A DNA stretch of 64,000 nt from Posidoniimonas corsicana (GTDB lineage: Bacteria; Planctomycetota; Planctomycetia; Pirellulales; Lacipirellulaceae). Made by a program: the position numbers and the translations under genes. The stretch is from assembly GCF_007859765.1 (NCBI RefSeq), contig NZ_SIHJ01000001.1, positions 930,767-994,766 of the forward strand, written 5' to 3'. The notes under the pieces are model-generated. The model did not search any database, was not told where the DNA came from, and was given only the letters and a program-made list of their open reading frames with translations. Positions 47,971 to 56,792 of this stretch are shown piece after piece (the stretch's first letter is position 1; every line of letters begins with the position of its first letter).

Positions 47971-49401
47971 ATGCATTTCACAATTGGGGTTTTGGTGCAC
48001 GGCGCCATCGTGTTGGTGCTGATTGTCCGCGTGCTGCTGCGGCCGCACCGCGAACCGGCGTCACGGGTGGCCTGGATCGCCGTGATCGCGTCGGTCCCGG
48101 TCGCCGGCATGATCGCCTACCTGCTGTTCGGCGAGACCAGCATCGGCAGGCGCAGGATCGACGAGCTCCGCCGCATCCTCCGCGGAATGCTGCCGTACGA
48201 CGCGTCGCGGTTGGAGGAATTCAAGAACGCGGTGCCCGCACGGCGCCAGTCGCTGTTCCGCGTGGCGACCTCCATCAGTGGCTTCGAGCCGGTGGGCGGC
48301 AACACGGCCCGGCTGATGGAAGACTCCAACGCCACGATCGAGCAGATGGTCGCCGATATCGACAACGCCGACCAGCACGTCCACCTGCTGTTCTACATCT
48401 GGCTCGCCGACAACAACGGCCTCAAGGTGGTCGACGCGGTCAAGCGGGCCGCTCAGCGTGGCGTGACCTGCCGCGTGATGGCCGACAACCTGGGCTCCCG
48501 CGCGATGATCTCGTCGCCCGACTGGACCGGCATGCAGCAGGCCGGCGTGAAAACAGGCGTAGCGCTCAAGATTGGCAACCCACTGATCCGCCCGCTCATC
48601 GGCCGCATCGACCTGCGCAACCACCGCAAGATCGCAGTCATCGACGGCCGCGTCACCTACTGCGGCAGCCAGAACTGCGCCGACCCCGAGTTCCGCGTGA
48701 AGGCCAAGTACGCGCCGTGGGTCGACTGCGTTATGCGGTTCGAAGGGCCGATCGCGCTGCAGAACCAGCGGCTGTTCGCCGCGGACTGGGCCGCCGCCAC
48801 GGGCGAGAACATCGACGCTCTCCTCGCCCACGCGCCCGAGCCCTCGCCCGGCGGGTTCTACGCCCAGGCGGTGGGCACCGGTCCGACGGTCCGCTACTCA
48901 GCAATGCCCGAGACCTTTGAGTCGATGTTCTATGCGGCCCGCGAGCGGCTGATCGTGACCACGCCGTACTACGTTCCGGACGAGTCGCTCGAACGCGCCC
49001 TGTGCTCAGCCGCCTACCGCGGCGTCGACACCACGCTGATCGTGCCGGCCCGCAACGACTCGTGGATCGTGGCGTGCGCGAGCCGCAGCTATTACGAGGA
49101 GCTGCTGTCGGCGGGCGTGAAGCTCTTTGAGTTCAACGGCGGCCTGCTCCACGCCAAGACGCTGACCGTGGACGGTGAGGTCACGCTGATCGGATCGGCG
49201 AACATGGACCGCCGCAGCTTCGAGCTGAACTACGAGAACAACATCCTGTTCTACGACCCGCAGCTCACCGGGCAGCTCATCGAGCGGCAGGAGCAATACC
49301 GCGCCAACTCGCGTCAGGTGACCTTGAGCGAGGTGGAGGGCTGGTCGATGCCCCGCCGGCTGGCGAACAACGCGCTGGCAATGGTCGCCCCTATTTTGTG
49401 A
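47971..49401 (+). CDS. cls: Cardiolipin synthase (PLD family)
   Basis: A 476-residue membrane enzyme that joins two phosphatidylglycerols to cardiolipin. Two N-terminal membrane helices (GAIVLVLIVRVLL; WIAVIASVPVAGMIAYLLFG) are followed by two HKD motifs: NHRKIAVIDGRVTYCGSQN and LLHAKTLTVDGEVTLIGSAN. Length is typical for ClsA. The gene stands alone. Confidence 0.93.
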   Translation: MHFTIGVLVHGAIVLVLIVRVLLRPHREPASRVAWIAVIASVPVAGMIAYLLFGETSIGRRRIDELRRILRGMLPYDASRLEEFKNAVPARRQSLFRVATSISGFEPVGGNTARLMEDSNATIEQMVADIDNADQHVHLLFYIWLADNNGLKVVDAVKRAAQRGVTCRVMADNLGSRAMISSPDWTGMQQAGVKTGVALKIGNPLIRPLIGRIDLRNHRKIAVIDGRVTYCGSQNCADPEFRVKAKYAPWVDCVMRFEGPIALQNQRLFAADWAAATGENIDALLAHAPEPSPGGFYAQAVGTGPTVRYSAMPETFESMFYAARERLIVTTPYYVPDESLERALCSAAYRGVDTTLIVPARNDSWIVACASRSYYEELLSAGVKLFEFNGGLLHAKTLTVDGEVTLIGSANMDRRSFELNYENNILFYDPQLTGQLIERQEQYRANSRQVTLSEVEGWSMPRRLANNALAMVAPIL

Positions 49402-49616
49402 TCGCCCGGGGCAGATCCGCAGTGGGTCTTAACCACAGTGTCTCGCTGCAGATTGCTTGAGGTGACTCCTTTCGCGTTGAAAGCGTCCAACGGGCGGGCT
49501 CTAATGCTGGAGTCCACGCCGAGGCTGCAGCTTGCCTGACATAGGAGTCAAGGATTGGTGCGGCTGGGCAGTGCGTGAGTCCTCAAGCGGAACGATCCAT
49601 GCAATAGGGCACGGCG

Positions 49617-50126
49617 ATGTGGCAGTCCACTCGCATCTTCGACGCCGCCGACCGCCGCCGCCGCGCGCGGCTGAGGAAGTTCAGGCAGTTCCGGCTGCGG
49701 TCGCTGGTCTGGCTGCTAACCGTGGCGGCGTTGTGCTCGGCTTTGGCGGGTCAGTGGGGGGACGTCATCGCTGCCCGGGCGGCGTTCCGCTGGAAGCAGA
49801 TGCTGACCAGCATGTCGACCGAGCCGGCCGCCGACGTGTTGCTGCTCGCCGCGTGCGTGAGCGGCCTTCTGGTGGGCTGCACGCTAGCGTGCCTCGTCAG
49901 CCTCCTCAATGAACCTCGCGGCTTCCGCGTGGTCGCCGTGCTCACTTGCCTAGCTATCCCCGCGCTGGTTGCGGCGATCGGGATGGATTCCGCTGCTCTC
50001 GACGACACCCACCTGAAGGATCTTGAAGCTCCGCAGGCAGCCAGGGCAGGGCTGCTGTGGTTCGTCTGCGTCGCGCCGGCGAGCGCGGCCATAGGTTGGT
50101 ACGGCTCGGCGACGAGAAAGTCTTGA
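49617..50126 (+). CDS. Hypothetical membrane protein
   Basis: A 169-residue protein with four hydrophobic segments (SLVWLLTVAALCSALAGQW; VLLLAACVSGLLVGCTLACL; VVAVLTCLAIPALVAAIGM; LLWFVCVAPASAAIGWYG). A basic N-terminus (RRRRARLRKFRQFRLRS) precedes the first helix. I do not recognise the family; the motif FRLRSLVWLLTVAA is common in planctomycete membrane proteins. Start chosen at the first ATG. Confidence 0.55.
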   Translation: MWQSTRIFDAADRRRRARLRKFRQFRLRSLVWLLTVAALCSALAGQWGDVIAARAAFRWKQMLTSMSTEPAADVLLLAACVSGLLVGCTLACLVSLLNEPRGFRVVAVLTCLAIPALVAAIGMDSAALDDTHLKDLEAPQAARAGLLWFVCVAPASAAIGWYGSATRKS

Positions 50127-50677
50127 GTACAGGGCGTCGGTCGCACGCAGGAGACTTGCGAGACTGGAGAAGCACGACGCCAGTTGATTGGCGCGAGTCC
50201 GTGTTGGAGCACCTGCAAAGCCCGCACCTAGCTAAATCCTGAGTGGCGTTTGACCTCTCGAAAGCAGGGCCCCGGCTAGGCGTTGGCAGCTTCTGATCTG
50301 CAAAACGACTATGACAGCCGATGAGCCCTCGACACCGCCTGGCAGGGGCGCAGATTCGCCCAACTTCTGAGTAGAAAACGGCCACCGTGCGCGGTCCAAT
50401 TGAGGGGTTGCTGCGCGGCGTTGTTGCCGGGCGGCGCGATTGGGGGTTGCGCCGCAGGGATCTTGCCAAGGGAAACTCGGGGGGCTTACTTTTGTCCCTA
50501 TGCGAACCAAAGGGGGACAAAAGTCGCCGACTTTTGTCCCCACTGACACACGCCAGACACTGCTATACAAGGCCCAGACGACCTTTGACGGGGACAAAAC
50601 TCCGCGACTTTAGTCCCTAAAAATCGAAAGCGCCACAAGGGACAAAAGTCGGCCCCACCGCGCGGGTAGCGGGGCGG
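50127..50677. other. Non-coding region with the third repeat copy
   Basis: A 550-base gap between a hypothetical membrane protein gene and a minus-strand gene. The part 50371-50670 is the third and most divergent copy of the dispersed repeat, with a perfect palindrome at 50513-50541. The rest holds no gene I can support. Confidence 0.5.
50371..50670. repeat. Dispersed GGACAAAA-box repeat, copy 3
   Basis: Opens with a block at 50371-50397 similar to the first block of copies 1 and 2, then carries many GGGACAAAAGTCG and CGACTTTTGTCCC boxes. At 50513-50541 two boxes form a perfect 14-base-pair palindrome with a 1-base loop. The boxes are more numerous than in the other copies, so this copy may be the best preserved for function. 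Confidence 0.6.
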
Positions 50678-51439
50678 CTACGCGTCGCTGCCAAGCACGC
50701 CAACCGCCTGCAGCAGGCAGATCACCACGTACAGCGCGAGGGTCATCCACCACACGAGCACCACCTTGCTGGGCGGCTGCACGCCGAGCCCGTACGCCAG
50801 CAGGCCCGAGACCGCCACCAGCCCGAGGATCACCGCCAGCACCTGGAACGACGTCGCGGCGCCGATGCCCATCACCACCGCGGCCACGGTGACCGCGATC
50901 ATCAGGTCCTGGAACGAGAAGTTGATGCGGAAGCGGGTCTGCTCGACCGCTTCCTCGAATTCGGCGTCGGCCTCCTCCAGTTCCTCGTCGTACATGGTCG
51001 CGTCGCCGGCGGCCTGCGCGGCCTGCCGCTCGCGGACCCGGCGGACCGCTTCGTTCCGGCGGGCGGAGGCCTCCTCAATCCGTTTGCGTTCGGCCCACGA
51101 GAGGTACCAGTGGGCGGCGAACAGGCCCGCGGTGATGAAGATCATCAGCACCGCGAAGCCGTGCATCAGCTTGGCGAGCGTCATGCCGATCGCCAGCACG
51201 GCGGTGGCGACCAGCAGGTGCTTCACCTGGAACTGAAAGTTGAACCCCTCGTCGGGGTCCAGCATGTGCCGCTCCTCCATGGCCCGCTGGGCGTTGTCGA
51301 TCTCGAGCGACTCGCCGGCGGCGCGGAGGTCCTCGGCGGCCCGCTGGCGGGCGAGCTGCTCGACGGACTCGTCGGGCGCCTCGAGCTCGTACTCGTCGTC
51401 GTCAGGGGCGTCGGAGGGGGGGGAGTCGTAAATCGACAT
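50678..51439 (-). CDS. Hypothetical multi-pass membrane protein
   Basis: A 253-residue protein with an acidic N-terminus (SDAPDDDEYELEAPDE), two helices (HLLVATAVLAIGMTLAKL; FAVLMIFITAGLFAAHWYL), a long charged helical linker (RKRIEEASARRNEAVRRVRE), and three more helices (LMIAVTVAAVVMGIGA; VLAVILGLVAVSGLLAYGLG; VWWMTLALYVVICLLQAVG). I do not recognise the family. The ATG at 51439 (MSIYDSPP) is the sensible start; the longer frame adds low-complexity sequence. Confidence 0.7.
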   Translation of the reverse strand: MSIYDSPPSDAPDDDEYELEAPDESVEQLARQRAAEDLRAAGESLEIDNAQRAMEERHMLDPDEGFNFQFQVKHLLVATAVLAIGMTLAKLMHGFAVLMIFITAGLFAAHWYLSWAERKRIEEASARRNEAVRRVRERQAAQAAGDATMYDEELEEADAEFEEAVEQTRFRINFSFQDLMIAVTVAAVVMGIGAATSFQVLAVILGLVAVSGLLAYGLGVQPPSKVVLVWWMTLALYVVICLLQAVGVLGSDA

Positions 51440-51602
51440 GAACGCGGGCGTCGGGGAGGGGGAACGGGCGGACCCCGCCATTTTCCCACCCGGGCCCGTC
51501 CACGGCAACCGCACGACGCGTGGCCGCACGCTGGCCGCGGGGCCGGTCAGGCCCTACATTCGGATTCCGCATTCCTGCCCGAGTCTGTCCCAAGCTAACG
51601 TT

Positions 51603-52874
51603 ATGCACTTCCTGCTTACCGCCCTCGGCAGCTACGGCGACGTGCACCCGATGATCGGGCTCGGCGCCGCGCTCGTAGCACGGGGGCACGAGGTTGAGGT
51701 GGTGGCCAACCCCTACTTCGAGCAGGAGATCCGCACCGCGTCGCTGGGCTTCGTGCCGATGGGCACGCAGCAGCAGTACCACGACATGACCCGGCACCCA
51801 GACCTGTGGCGGCCGCGGCAGAGCCTGCCGATGATCGTCCGCGAGGCGAGCCTGGCCTTCCTCCGCGAGATGCACCGCGAGCTTACCGCCCGCTGCCGGC
51901 CGGGCGAGACGGTGATCGCCGCGCACGGGCTGGACCTGGCGAGCCGCGTGGTGCGGGACCAGGGGCTGGCGCCGGTCGCGTCGGTCACGTTCGCGCCGCT
52001 GTCGATGTGGAGCCGGCGCACGCCGCCCAAGCTGCCGATCGCGTTCACGCGGCCGTGGCTGCCGGGCTGGGTCAACCAGGCGCAGTTCCTGCTCGGCGAG
52101 CGGGCCGTGCTGCGGCCGCTGATCGCGCCGGAGCTCAACGCGCTGCGGGCGGAGCTGGGCCTGCCGCCGGTCGGCCGCCTGATGCCGGACTGGTGGTACG
52201 CCGACGCGTGCAACCTGTGCTTGTTCCCCGACTGGTTTGCGCCGCCGCAGCCGGACTGGCCGGCGGGTACCGAGTGCGTGGGATTCCCGCTGTGGGACGG
52301 CGGCTGCCACCGCCCGCTGAGCGACGCGTGCCAGGCGTTCCTCGACGAGGGCGAGCCACCAATTGTGTTCACCCCGGGATCGGCCAACCGGCAGAGCGCC
52401 GAGCTGATGGCTCAGGCGGCCGAGGCCTGCCGCCTGCTGGGGCGGCGGGGCGTGCTGCTGACCAAGTTCGCCGAGCAACTGCCGGCCGACCTGCCGCAGG
52501 GCGTGCGGAGGTTTGAGTTTGAGCCGCTCAGTCAACTCCTGCCGAAGTGCGCGGCGTTCGTGCACCACGGCGGCATCGGCAGCTCGAGCCAGGGCCTGGC
52601 CGCGGGCACACCGCAGCTCATCCGGCCGCAGGCGTTCGATCAGCAGGACAACGCGGCCCGGCTGAGGGCGCTCGGCGTCGCGGGTGAGCTCTCGCCACGC
52701 CGGTTCAACGAGCGGACCGCGGCGGCGGCGCTGGAGCGGCTGCTCGGCTCCGACGAGGTGCGTGAGAGCTGCCGGCGGCAGGCGCGGCGTTGCGACGGGC
52801 AGGCCGCCCGCAATCGCGCGTGCGGCGTGCTGGAGGGCCTGCTGGCCGCTCCGGCCGGCGCTAGTACGTCGTAG
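51603..52874 (+). CDS. Glycosyltransferase, GT1/UGT-like
   Basis: A 423-residue glycosyltransferase of the GT-B fold. The N-terminal domain starts HFLLTALGSYGDVHPMIGLG and the nucleotide-sugar site lies in FVHHGGIGSSSQGLAAGTPQ near residue 320, followed by PQAFDQQDNAARL. The acceptor is unknown; related enzymes act on sterols, rhamnolipids or antibiotics. The ATG at 51603 fits the family start. Convergent overlap of 14 bases with the next gene. Confidence 0.85.
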   Translation: MHFLLTALGSYGDVHPMIGLGAALVARGHEVEVVANPYFEQEIRTASLGFVPMGTQQQYHDMTRHPDLWRPRQSLPMIVREASLAFLREMHRELTARCRPGETVIAAHGLDLASRVVRDQGLAPVASVTFAPLSMWSRRTPPKLPIAFTRPWLPGWVNQAQFLLGERAVLRPLIAPELNALRAELGLPPVGRLMPDWWYADACNLCLFPDWFAPPQPDWPAGTECVGFPLWDGGCHRPLSDACQAFLDEGEPPIVFTPGSANRQSAELMAQAAEACRLLGRRGVLLTKFAEQLPADLPQGVRRFEFEPLSQLLPKCAAFVHHGGIGSSSQGLAAGTPQLIRPQAFDQQDNAARLRALGVAGELSPRRFNERTAAAALERLLGSDEVRESCRRQARRCDGQAARNRACGVLEGLLAAPAGASTS

Positions 52875-53601
52875 ACGACTGCCACTGGTTCGCCACGTGC
52901 GACGGAGCCCCGGCCGCGGCGGCGGGGCCAGCGCCCGCGGCGGCGGCCTGCAGCGTGGCGACCCGGGCCGCGACCTGCGGCTGCGCGCCGTTGATGGCGA
53001 GCGAACGCTGGTAGTTGGCGAGCGCCTGCTGGTACTCGCCGGCCTGGTCACGCAGCCGCCCCAGCGCCGTGAACGCCCGGGCGTCGGCGGGTGCGACCTC
53101 GAGCGCCGCGATGAGCTGCGCCTTGGCCTCGTCGAACTGGCCGGTCTCTTCGAGGAGCCGGGCGAGCTCGATCTTCGGGTTGGGGTTCTGCGGGCTGGCG
53201 GCGTTCCAGTTGTTCAGCAGTCGGAAGGCGGCGTCGCGGCGGTTGGTCTCAGTGAGGAGAACGGCCAGGCCGCGGTAGCACTCGACGTGATTCGGGTTTC
53301 GCTCCAGGCACTGGTTGTAGAGCACCTCGGCCTGCTTGATGTCCTCCGGCCGGTTGTACATGGCGCCCGCCTTGTGGAGCGACGCGGCCAGGTTGTAGTA
53401 GCCGTCGGCCGAGTCGGGGTTGGACGCGATCGCCTCCTGGAACTTGACCGCCGCCTGGTCGTAGGCGCCCTGGGTGTACAGCCGCACGCCCTCGGCGTTG
53501 TTGGCCTGGCTGTTCACGGTGTTGCAGCCGCTCAGGCAGGCGAGGGTCGGCAGCAGGGCGAGGGCCGCCCAGCGGCGTCGGTTCTGGCGGTTTGAGAGCA
53601 C
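52861..53601 (-). CDS. TPR lipoprotein
   Basis: A 246-residue protein with a lipoprotein signal (RRRWAALALLPTLACLSGC) and TPR repeats (GVRLYTQGAYDQAAVKFQEA; AEVLYNQCLERNPNHVECYR; EYQQALANYQRSLAINGAQP). It ends in a low-complexity AAAGAGPAAAAG stretch. It probably scaffolds proteins at the outer membrane or periplasm. The GTG at 53601 (VLSNRQNRRRW) places the signal at the N-terminus; the longer frame is rich in Pro and unlikely. Confidence 0.75.
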   Translation of the reverse strand: MLSNRQNRRRWAALALLPTLACLSGCNTVNSQANNAEGVRLYTQGAYDQAAVKFQEAIASNPDSADGYYNLAASLHKAGAMYNRPEDIKQAEVLYNQCLERNPNHVECYRGLAVLLTETNRRDAAFRLLNNWNAASPQNPNPKIELARLLEETGQFDEAKAQLIAALEVAPADARAFTALGRLRDQAGEYQQALANYQRSLAINGAQPQVAARVATLQAAAAGAGPAAAAGAPSHVANQWQSSTTY

Positions 53602-53938
53602 GTTCGGTTTCTCCGCGTCAGCCGGATCGGGGGGCGGGGGCCGCCCTGGACCCGCGGACCCTACCAACCGTCCCAAACCCACGCAAGGCGAGTGATTTCG
53701 CCTGCGTTTCCGCCTCAGCCGGGCGGCGGCGCTCGCCCTGTCGGGCATGTTTGACTCACACGCAACGATCAGCCAAACCTGCAAATCCACCCGATCCGCC
53801 TATTTTTCCAGGGCTCTGTAAACGTCAGGGCATGGCTCCCGATTGGACCCCTAGCGACCCCCCATTCCACGCTGACTGCCTCACCCCACGGCCTCCCCCG
53901 CCCAGGGCAGTCAGCACCAGCCGACAAGGAGAGACCCG

Positions 53939-54436
53939 GTGGCGAAGACCAAGACCGCAACCAAGACTGCCAGCAAGAAGGCCGCTCCCAAGAAGACCAC
54001 CGCTAAGAAGGCGGCCCCCAAGCGTAAGACCGCCAGCAGCAAGGCCGGCGAGAAGACCGTCAGCGTCGACCGCCGGCGGGCCACCCGCCGCAAAGAGGCC
54101 GAGACCGCCGAGAAGCCCGCCGAGGCGCCGAAGCTGGAACGCCGCGAGAAGGTCAACCGCCGCCGCCAGATCGACCCCACCACCTGCGAGCGCGACTACT
54201 CCGACGCCGAGGTGCAGTTCATGAACGCCCTTGACGACTACAAGCGGAAGAGCGGCCGCATGTTCCCCACCTGCAGCGAGGTGCTGGAGGTGATCCGCGG
54301 GCTGGGCTACGTGCAGCTCGACGCGGCCGAGCTTGCCGCGCGGCAGGGCGGCGGCGGAGCCGACCTGGAGTCGCAGGCCGAGGCCGAAGCCCTTGAGGCG
54401 ATGGCCGAGTCGGAAGAGCTGGCGACCGCCGAGTAG
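53939..54436 (+). CDS. Lys/Ala-rich histone H1-like DNA-binding protein with conserved C-terminal domain
   Basis: A 165-residue protein. The first 40 residues are a Lys/Ala/Thr repeat ([20 protein letters not shown]) like the C-terminal tail of histone H1 and bacterial H1-like proteins. The rest is a conserved planctomycete domain: [20 protein letters not shown] followed by [20 protein letters not shown]. The tail probably binds DNA nonspecifically; the domain's role is unknown. The GTG at 53939 follows an AAGGAGA site. Confidence 0.75.
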   Translation: MAKTKTATKTASKKAAPKKTTAKKAAPKRKTASSKAGEKTVSVDRRRATRRKEAETAEKPAEAPKLERREKVNRRRQIDPTTCERDYSDAEVQFMNALDDYKRKSGRMFPTCSEVLEVIRGLGYVQLDAAELAARQGGGGADLESQAEAEALEAMAESEELATAE

Positions 54437-54536
54437 CGATCCATCACAGAAGCCGATTCGCGGACCTGGGTGCCCGGTGGACCCGTAATGACCGGGGGCG
54501 GTCACCACCCCACCGGCGACCAGGCGAGTGAAAACC

Positions 54537-54579
54537 AAAGCGGCGGGGCGTCCTCCTTGGAGGCGGCCCCGCCGCTTTT
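54537..54579. terminator. Bidirectional rho-independent terminator
   Basis: Arms AAAGCGGCGGGGC (54537-54549) and GCCCCGCCGCTTT (54566-54578) pair perfectly, with T on one side and A on the other. It lies between the convergent H1-like gene and the 82-residue gene, and serves both. Confidence 0.85.
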
Positions 54580-54604
54580 ATGTTGCTGAGACTTTGGTCG
54601 GGCT

Positions 54605-54853
54605 TCAGCTAGTCGCCTGGACGTCGTGGAAGACGTCGCGCAACTCGCTGACCGTCGCGTCGGCGATCCGCTTGCCGCGCTGCTCAAGCCGCTCGCCAAC
54701 CTTGATGACGGTCTCCTGCATGCGGCCGTGCGTCTCTTCCGAGCCGCCCGCCAGCATGAAGTCCTTGCCACGGGTGAGCCGCTTGTGGCCGTCCTCGGCG
54801 TCGAACGCGAGTCCGAGCACGGCCGACTTTTTCTCGGGTTGGTTTGCTTTCAA
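54605..54853 (-). CDS. Conserved hypothetical protein (82 aa)
   Basis: An 82-residue soluble protein, MKANQPEKKSAVLGLAFDAE to the end DVFHDVQATS, with the segment HKRLTRGKDFMLAGGSEETH and a helical C-terminus (RMQETVIKVGERLEQRGKRI). It has the look of a small conserved planctomycete protein but I do not know its function. It is 51 bases downstream of the FHA gene on the same strand and may be cotranscribed. Confidence 0.65.
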   Translation of the reverse strand: MKANQPEKKSAVLGLAFDAEDGHKRLTRGKDFMLAGGSEETHGRMQETVIKVGERLEQRGKRIADATVSELRDVFHDVQATS

Positions 54854-54904
54854 GCTTTTCGCCTCTTGCTGAGTATCTACGCCTGGGTCCGGTGGGCTGG
54901 GCGA

Positions 54905-55603
54905 TCAGCGACGCCGCGCCATCTCGCGGAGGATGTCCGCCGCCGCTTCGCGGCTGTCTTTGGCGCCCGGCTTCTTCGGGATGCTGGGCAGCTTGCCGAA
55001 CCGCTTCTTCTTGTCTTTCTTCTTGGCGTCGTCCTCGGCAACCTCCTCCGAAGGCGCCTCGGCGTCGGCTTCGCCTTCGGACGCAGGCTCCTGCTGAACC
55101 TCATCTTCCGCCGGCGCGGGAATCTTCGAAGACCTGGTTTCGTCGACGCGGAAACTCATCGTCTCGCGCATCGAAACCGAAGAGGTCGGGTCACCGCCAA
55201 GGAGCCAGTTGCTGATGTCGTCGTCGCCGACGTCCACGCTGCTCTGGCTGGCCGCGCGGTCGACCGCTTCGGCGACGCTCTTGACCGGCGGCTTCTTCTC
55301 GGACTTGATGTCCGCGCCGGAGGCGATCATCTCGAACTCGAGAGGGCCCACCTTGAGCAGATCGCCAACCTTGAGCGGCGTCTCGCCGTCGATCTTCTCG
55401 CCATTGACCAGGGTGCCGTTGCGGCTGCCCAGGTCGCGCACACTCACCCCGGAGTCGCGCGTCAGCACGACACAGTGGCGGCGGCTGATAGCGTCACTAC
55501 CAGCGCGCAGGGTGCATTCGCTTGAGCGCCCGATTAGGAACTTCGATCTCTTGAGTGGGATCTCGGTTCCCTCCTTAGCGCCCGCCAAGACTTTCAACTT
55601 CAT
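54905..55603 (-). CDS. FHA-domain protein
   Basis: A 232-residue protein. The N-terminal 100 residues form an FHA domain that binds phosphothreonine: SKFLIGRSSECTLR, ISRRHCVVLTRD and VRDLGSRNGTLVNGEKI. The C-terminal half is acidic and lysine-rich (EEVAEDDAKKKDKKKRFGKL), likely disordered. It is a cytoplasmic adaptor for Ser/Thr kinases. The start ATG (MKLKVLAG) is the family start. Confidence 0.9.
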   Translation of the reverse strand: MKLKVLAGAKEGTEIPLKRSKFLIGRSSECTLRAGSDAISRRHCVVLTRDSGVSVRDLGSRNGTLVNGEKIDGETPLKVGDLLKVGPLEFEMIASGADIKSEKKPPVKSVAEAVDRAASQSSVDVGDDDISNWLLGGDPTSSVSMRETMSFRVDETRSSKIPAPAEDEVQQEPASEGEADAEAPSEEVAEDDAKKKDKKKRFGKLPSIPKKPGAKDSREAAADILREMARRR

Positions 55604-55970
55604 GTTGAGCCCCCATTCCTCCGCACGAGGAGTTAACAGACAGAAAATAGCGATAGGGGTGCGGAAGAATACTCGTTTGAATCAGCCGCAAACTGCCACA
55701 CAGCGGGGAAGGATTAAATGGAATAGGATCCCCGGGCCGACGCAGCTGACGGTGTCTCTAGTCAGTACGCACGTCTTGTACCTCGCGTCTCAAAACGGGC
55801 CGTATCGACCCCTTTAGACTGCAAATTGTATACGCAATCCAGACCGAAGCGATCACAAATTGCGGAATCTCATCACCCTTTTACGTCGAATACGCCCTGC
55901 GGATGTAGGCAGACCGCTGCCGGCGTCAGAGCCCCGCTAGCCATCTGATCGACCCGCGGGGCGGGTGCGC
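55604..55970. other. Intergenic region, lower GC
   Basis: About 370 bases upstream of the FHA gene, with a visibly lower GC content than the surroundings. It holds the FHA promoter. A plus-strand frame across it has no protein character. Confidence 0.4.
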
Positions 55971-56792
55971 TTAACGTCGGAGGGTCCAGGCGTCCTGCCC
56001 GAACTTGTCTGAAAAGATCGCCTGGGCCTCTCTCTCAAGCATAGTCTCGGGCGATTGCGGGGGCACTATTTCCAGCGATAGTCGGTCGGCCAGCCGCGGC
56101 AGCCACGCGGCGGCCAACCGGCGGGCGTCGACATCCTCCCCCAAGAGATCCCTAAGTCCTGGCAGCTGCGGGGCTTCTGGCGAAGCCTCCAGCAGCACGC
56201 TGCCGTGCTGCAGCACAGCTCCGCGGCGTTTCCGTTGGCTGCTGCCAGCGATCTTGTGCCAGCCATCGACCGTCGACGGTAACCCGCTGGCCGCCGACCG
56301 CACCAGCAGATCGCCAAGAGACCGCCGCTGGAAGCACAAGAACGGCTCGTCGGCGGGACGAGGGTCGCCTGCGGGACGGCAGAGTTGGACGTCGCAGCCT
56401 CGCGGTAAACCGATATCCAACCGCAGCGTGTCCCGCAGCGTCTCGTGGGCCGCAAAGTAGAGCGCGTAGGGGTCGCGGTCGTAGCCGGCGCCTGGGGGCA
56501 CGGCCAGGCTGTAGGTCAGCTCGCGGTCATGCAGAATCGCGCCGCCGCCGCTGTGACGCCGCACCAGGGCGCTGCCACGGCTCTCCGGGTGGAGTTCACG
56601 GTCGGCGTGCGGTTGAAAGTAACCAAGCGACAGCGTCGCCGGCCGCCACTGATAGAACCGCAGGGTCGCGTCCCCGTGGTCGGCGGCCCGATTGAGCAGG
56701 GCCTCGTCCACGGCCATGTTCCACCCGCCCTCGGCCGGCGGGTCGTGCCGCAGCTGACAGGCGAGGGGGGACGCGGAGCGGTCGCTAGCCAC
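55971..56792 (-). CDS. Lipoate-protein ligase family protein (BPL/LPL catalytic domain)
   Basis: A 273-residue enzyme of the lipoate/biotin ligase fold. The lipoyl-AMP site is seen in SALVRRHSGGGAILHDRELT, the lysine region in DGWHKIAGSSQRKRRGAVLQ and GSVLL. It attaches or transfers lipoyl groups to carrier domains such as GcvH. It is directly downstream of gcvPB with an 8-base overlap and a GTG start, which fits a role in the glycine cleavage system. Cofactor specificity is inferred from context. Confidence 0.85.
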   Translation of the reverse strand: MASDRSASPLACQLRHDPPAEGGWNMAVDEALLNRAADHGDATLRFYQWRPATLSLGYFQPHADRELHPESRGSALVRRHSGGGAILHDRELTYSLAVPPGAGYDRDPYALYFAAHETLRDTLRLDIGLPRGCDVQLCRPAGDPRPADEPFLCFQRRSLGDLLVRSAASGLPSTVDGWHKIAGSSQRKRRGAVLQHGSVLLEASPEAPQLPGLRDLLGEDVDARRLAAAWLPRLADRLSLEIVPPQSPETMLEREAQAIFSDKFGQDAWTLRR

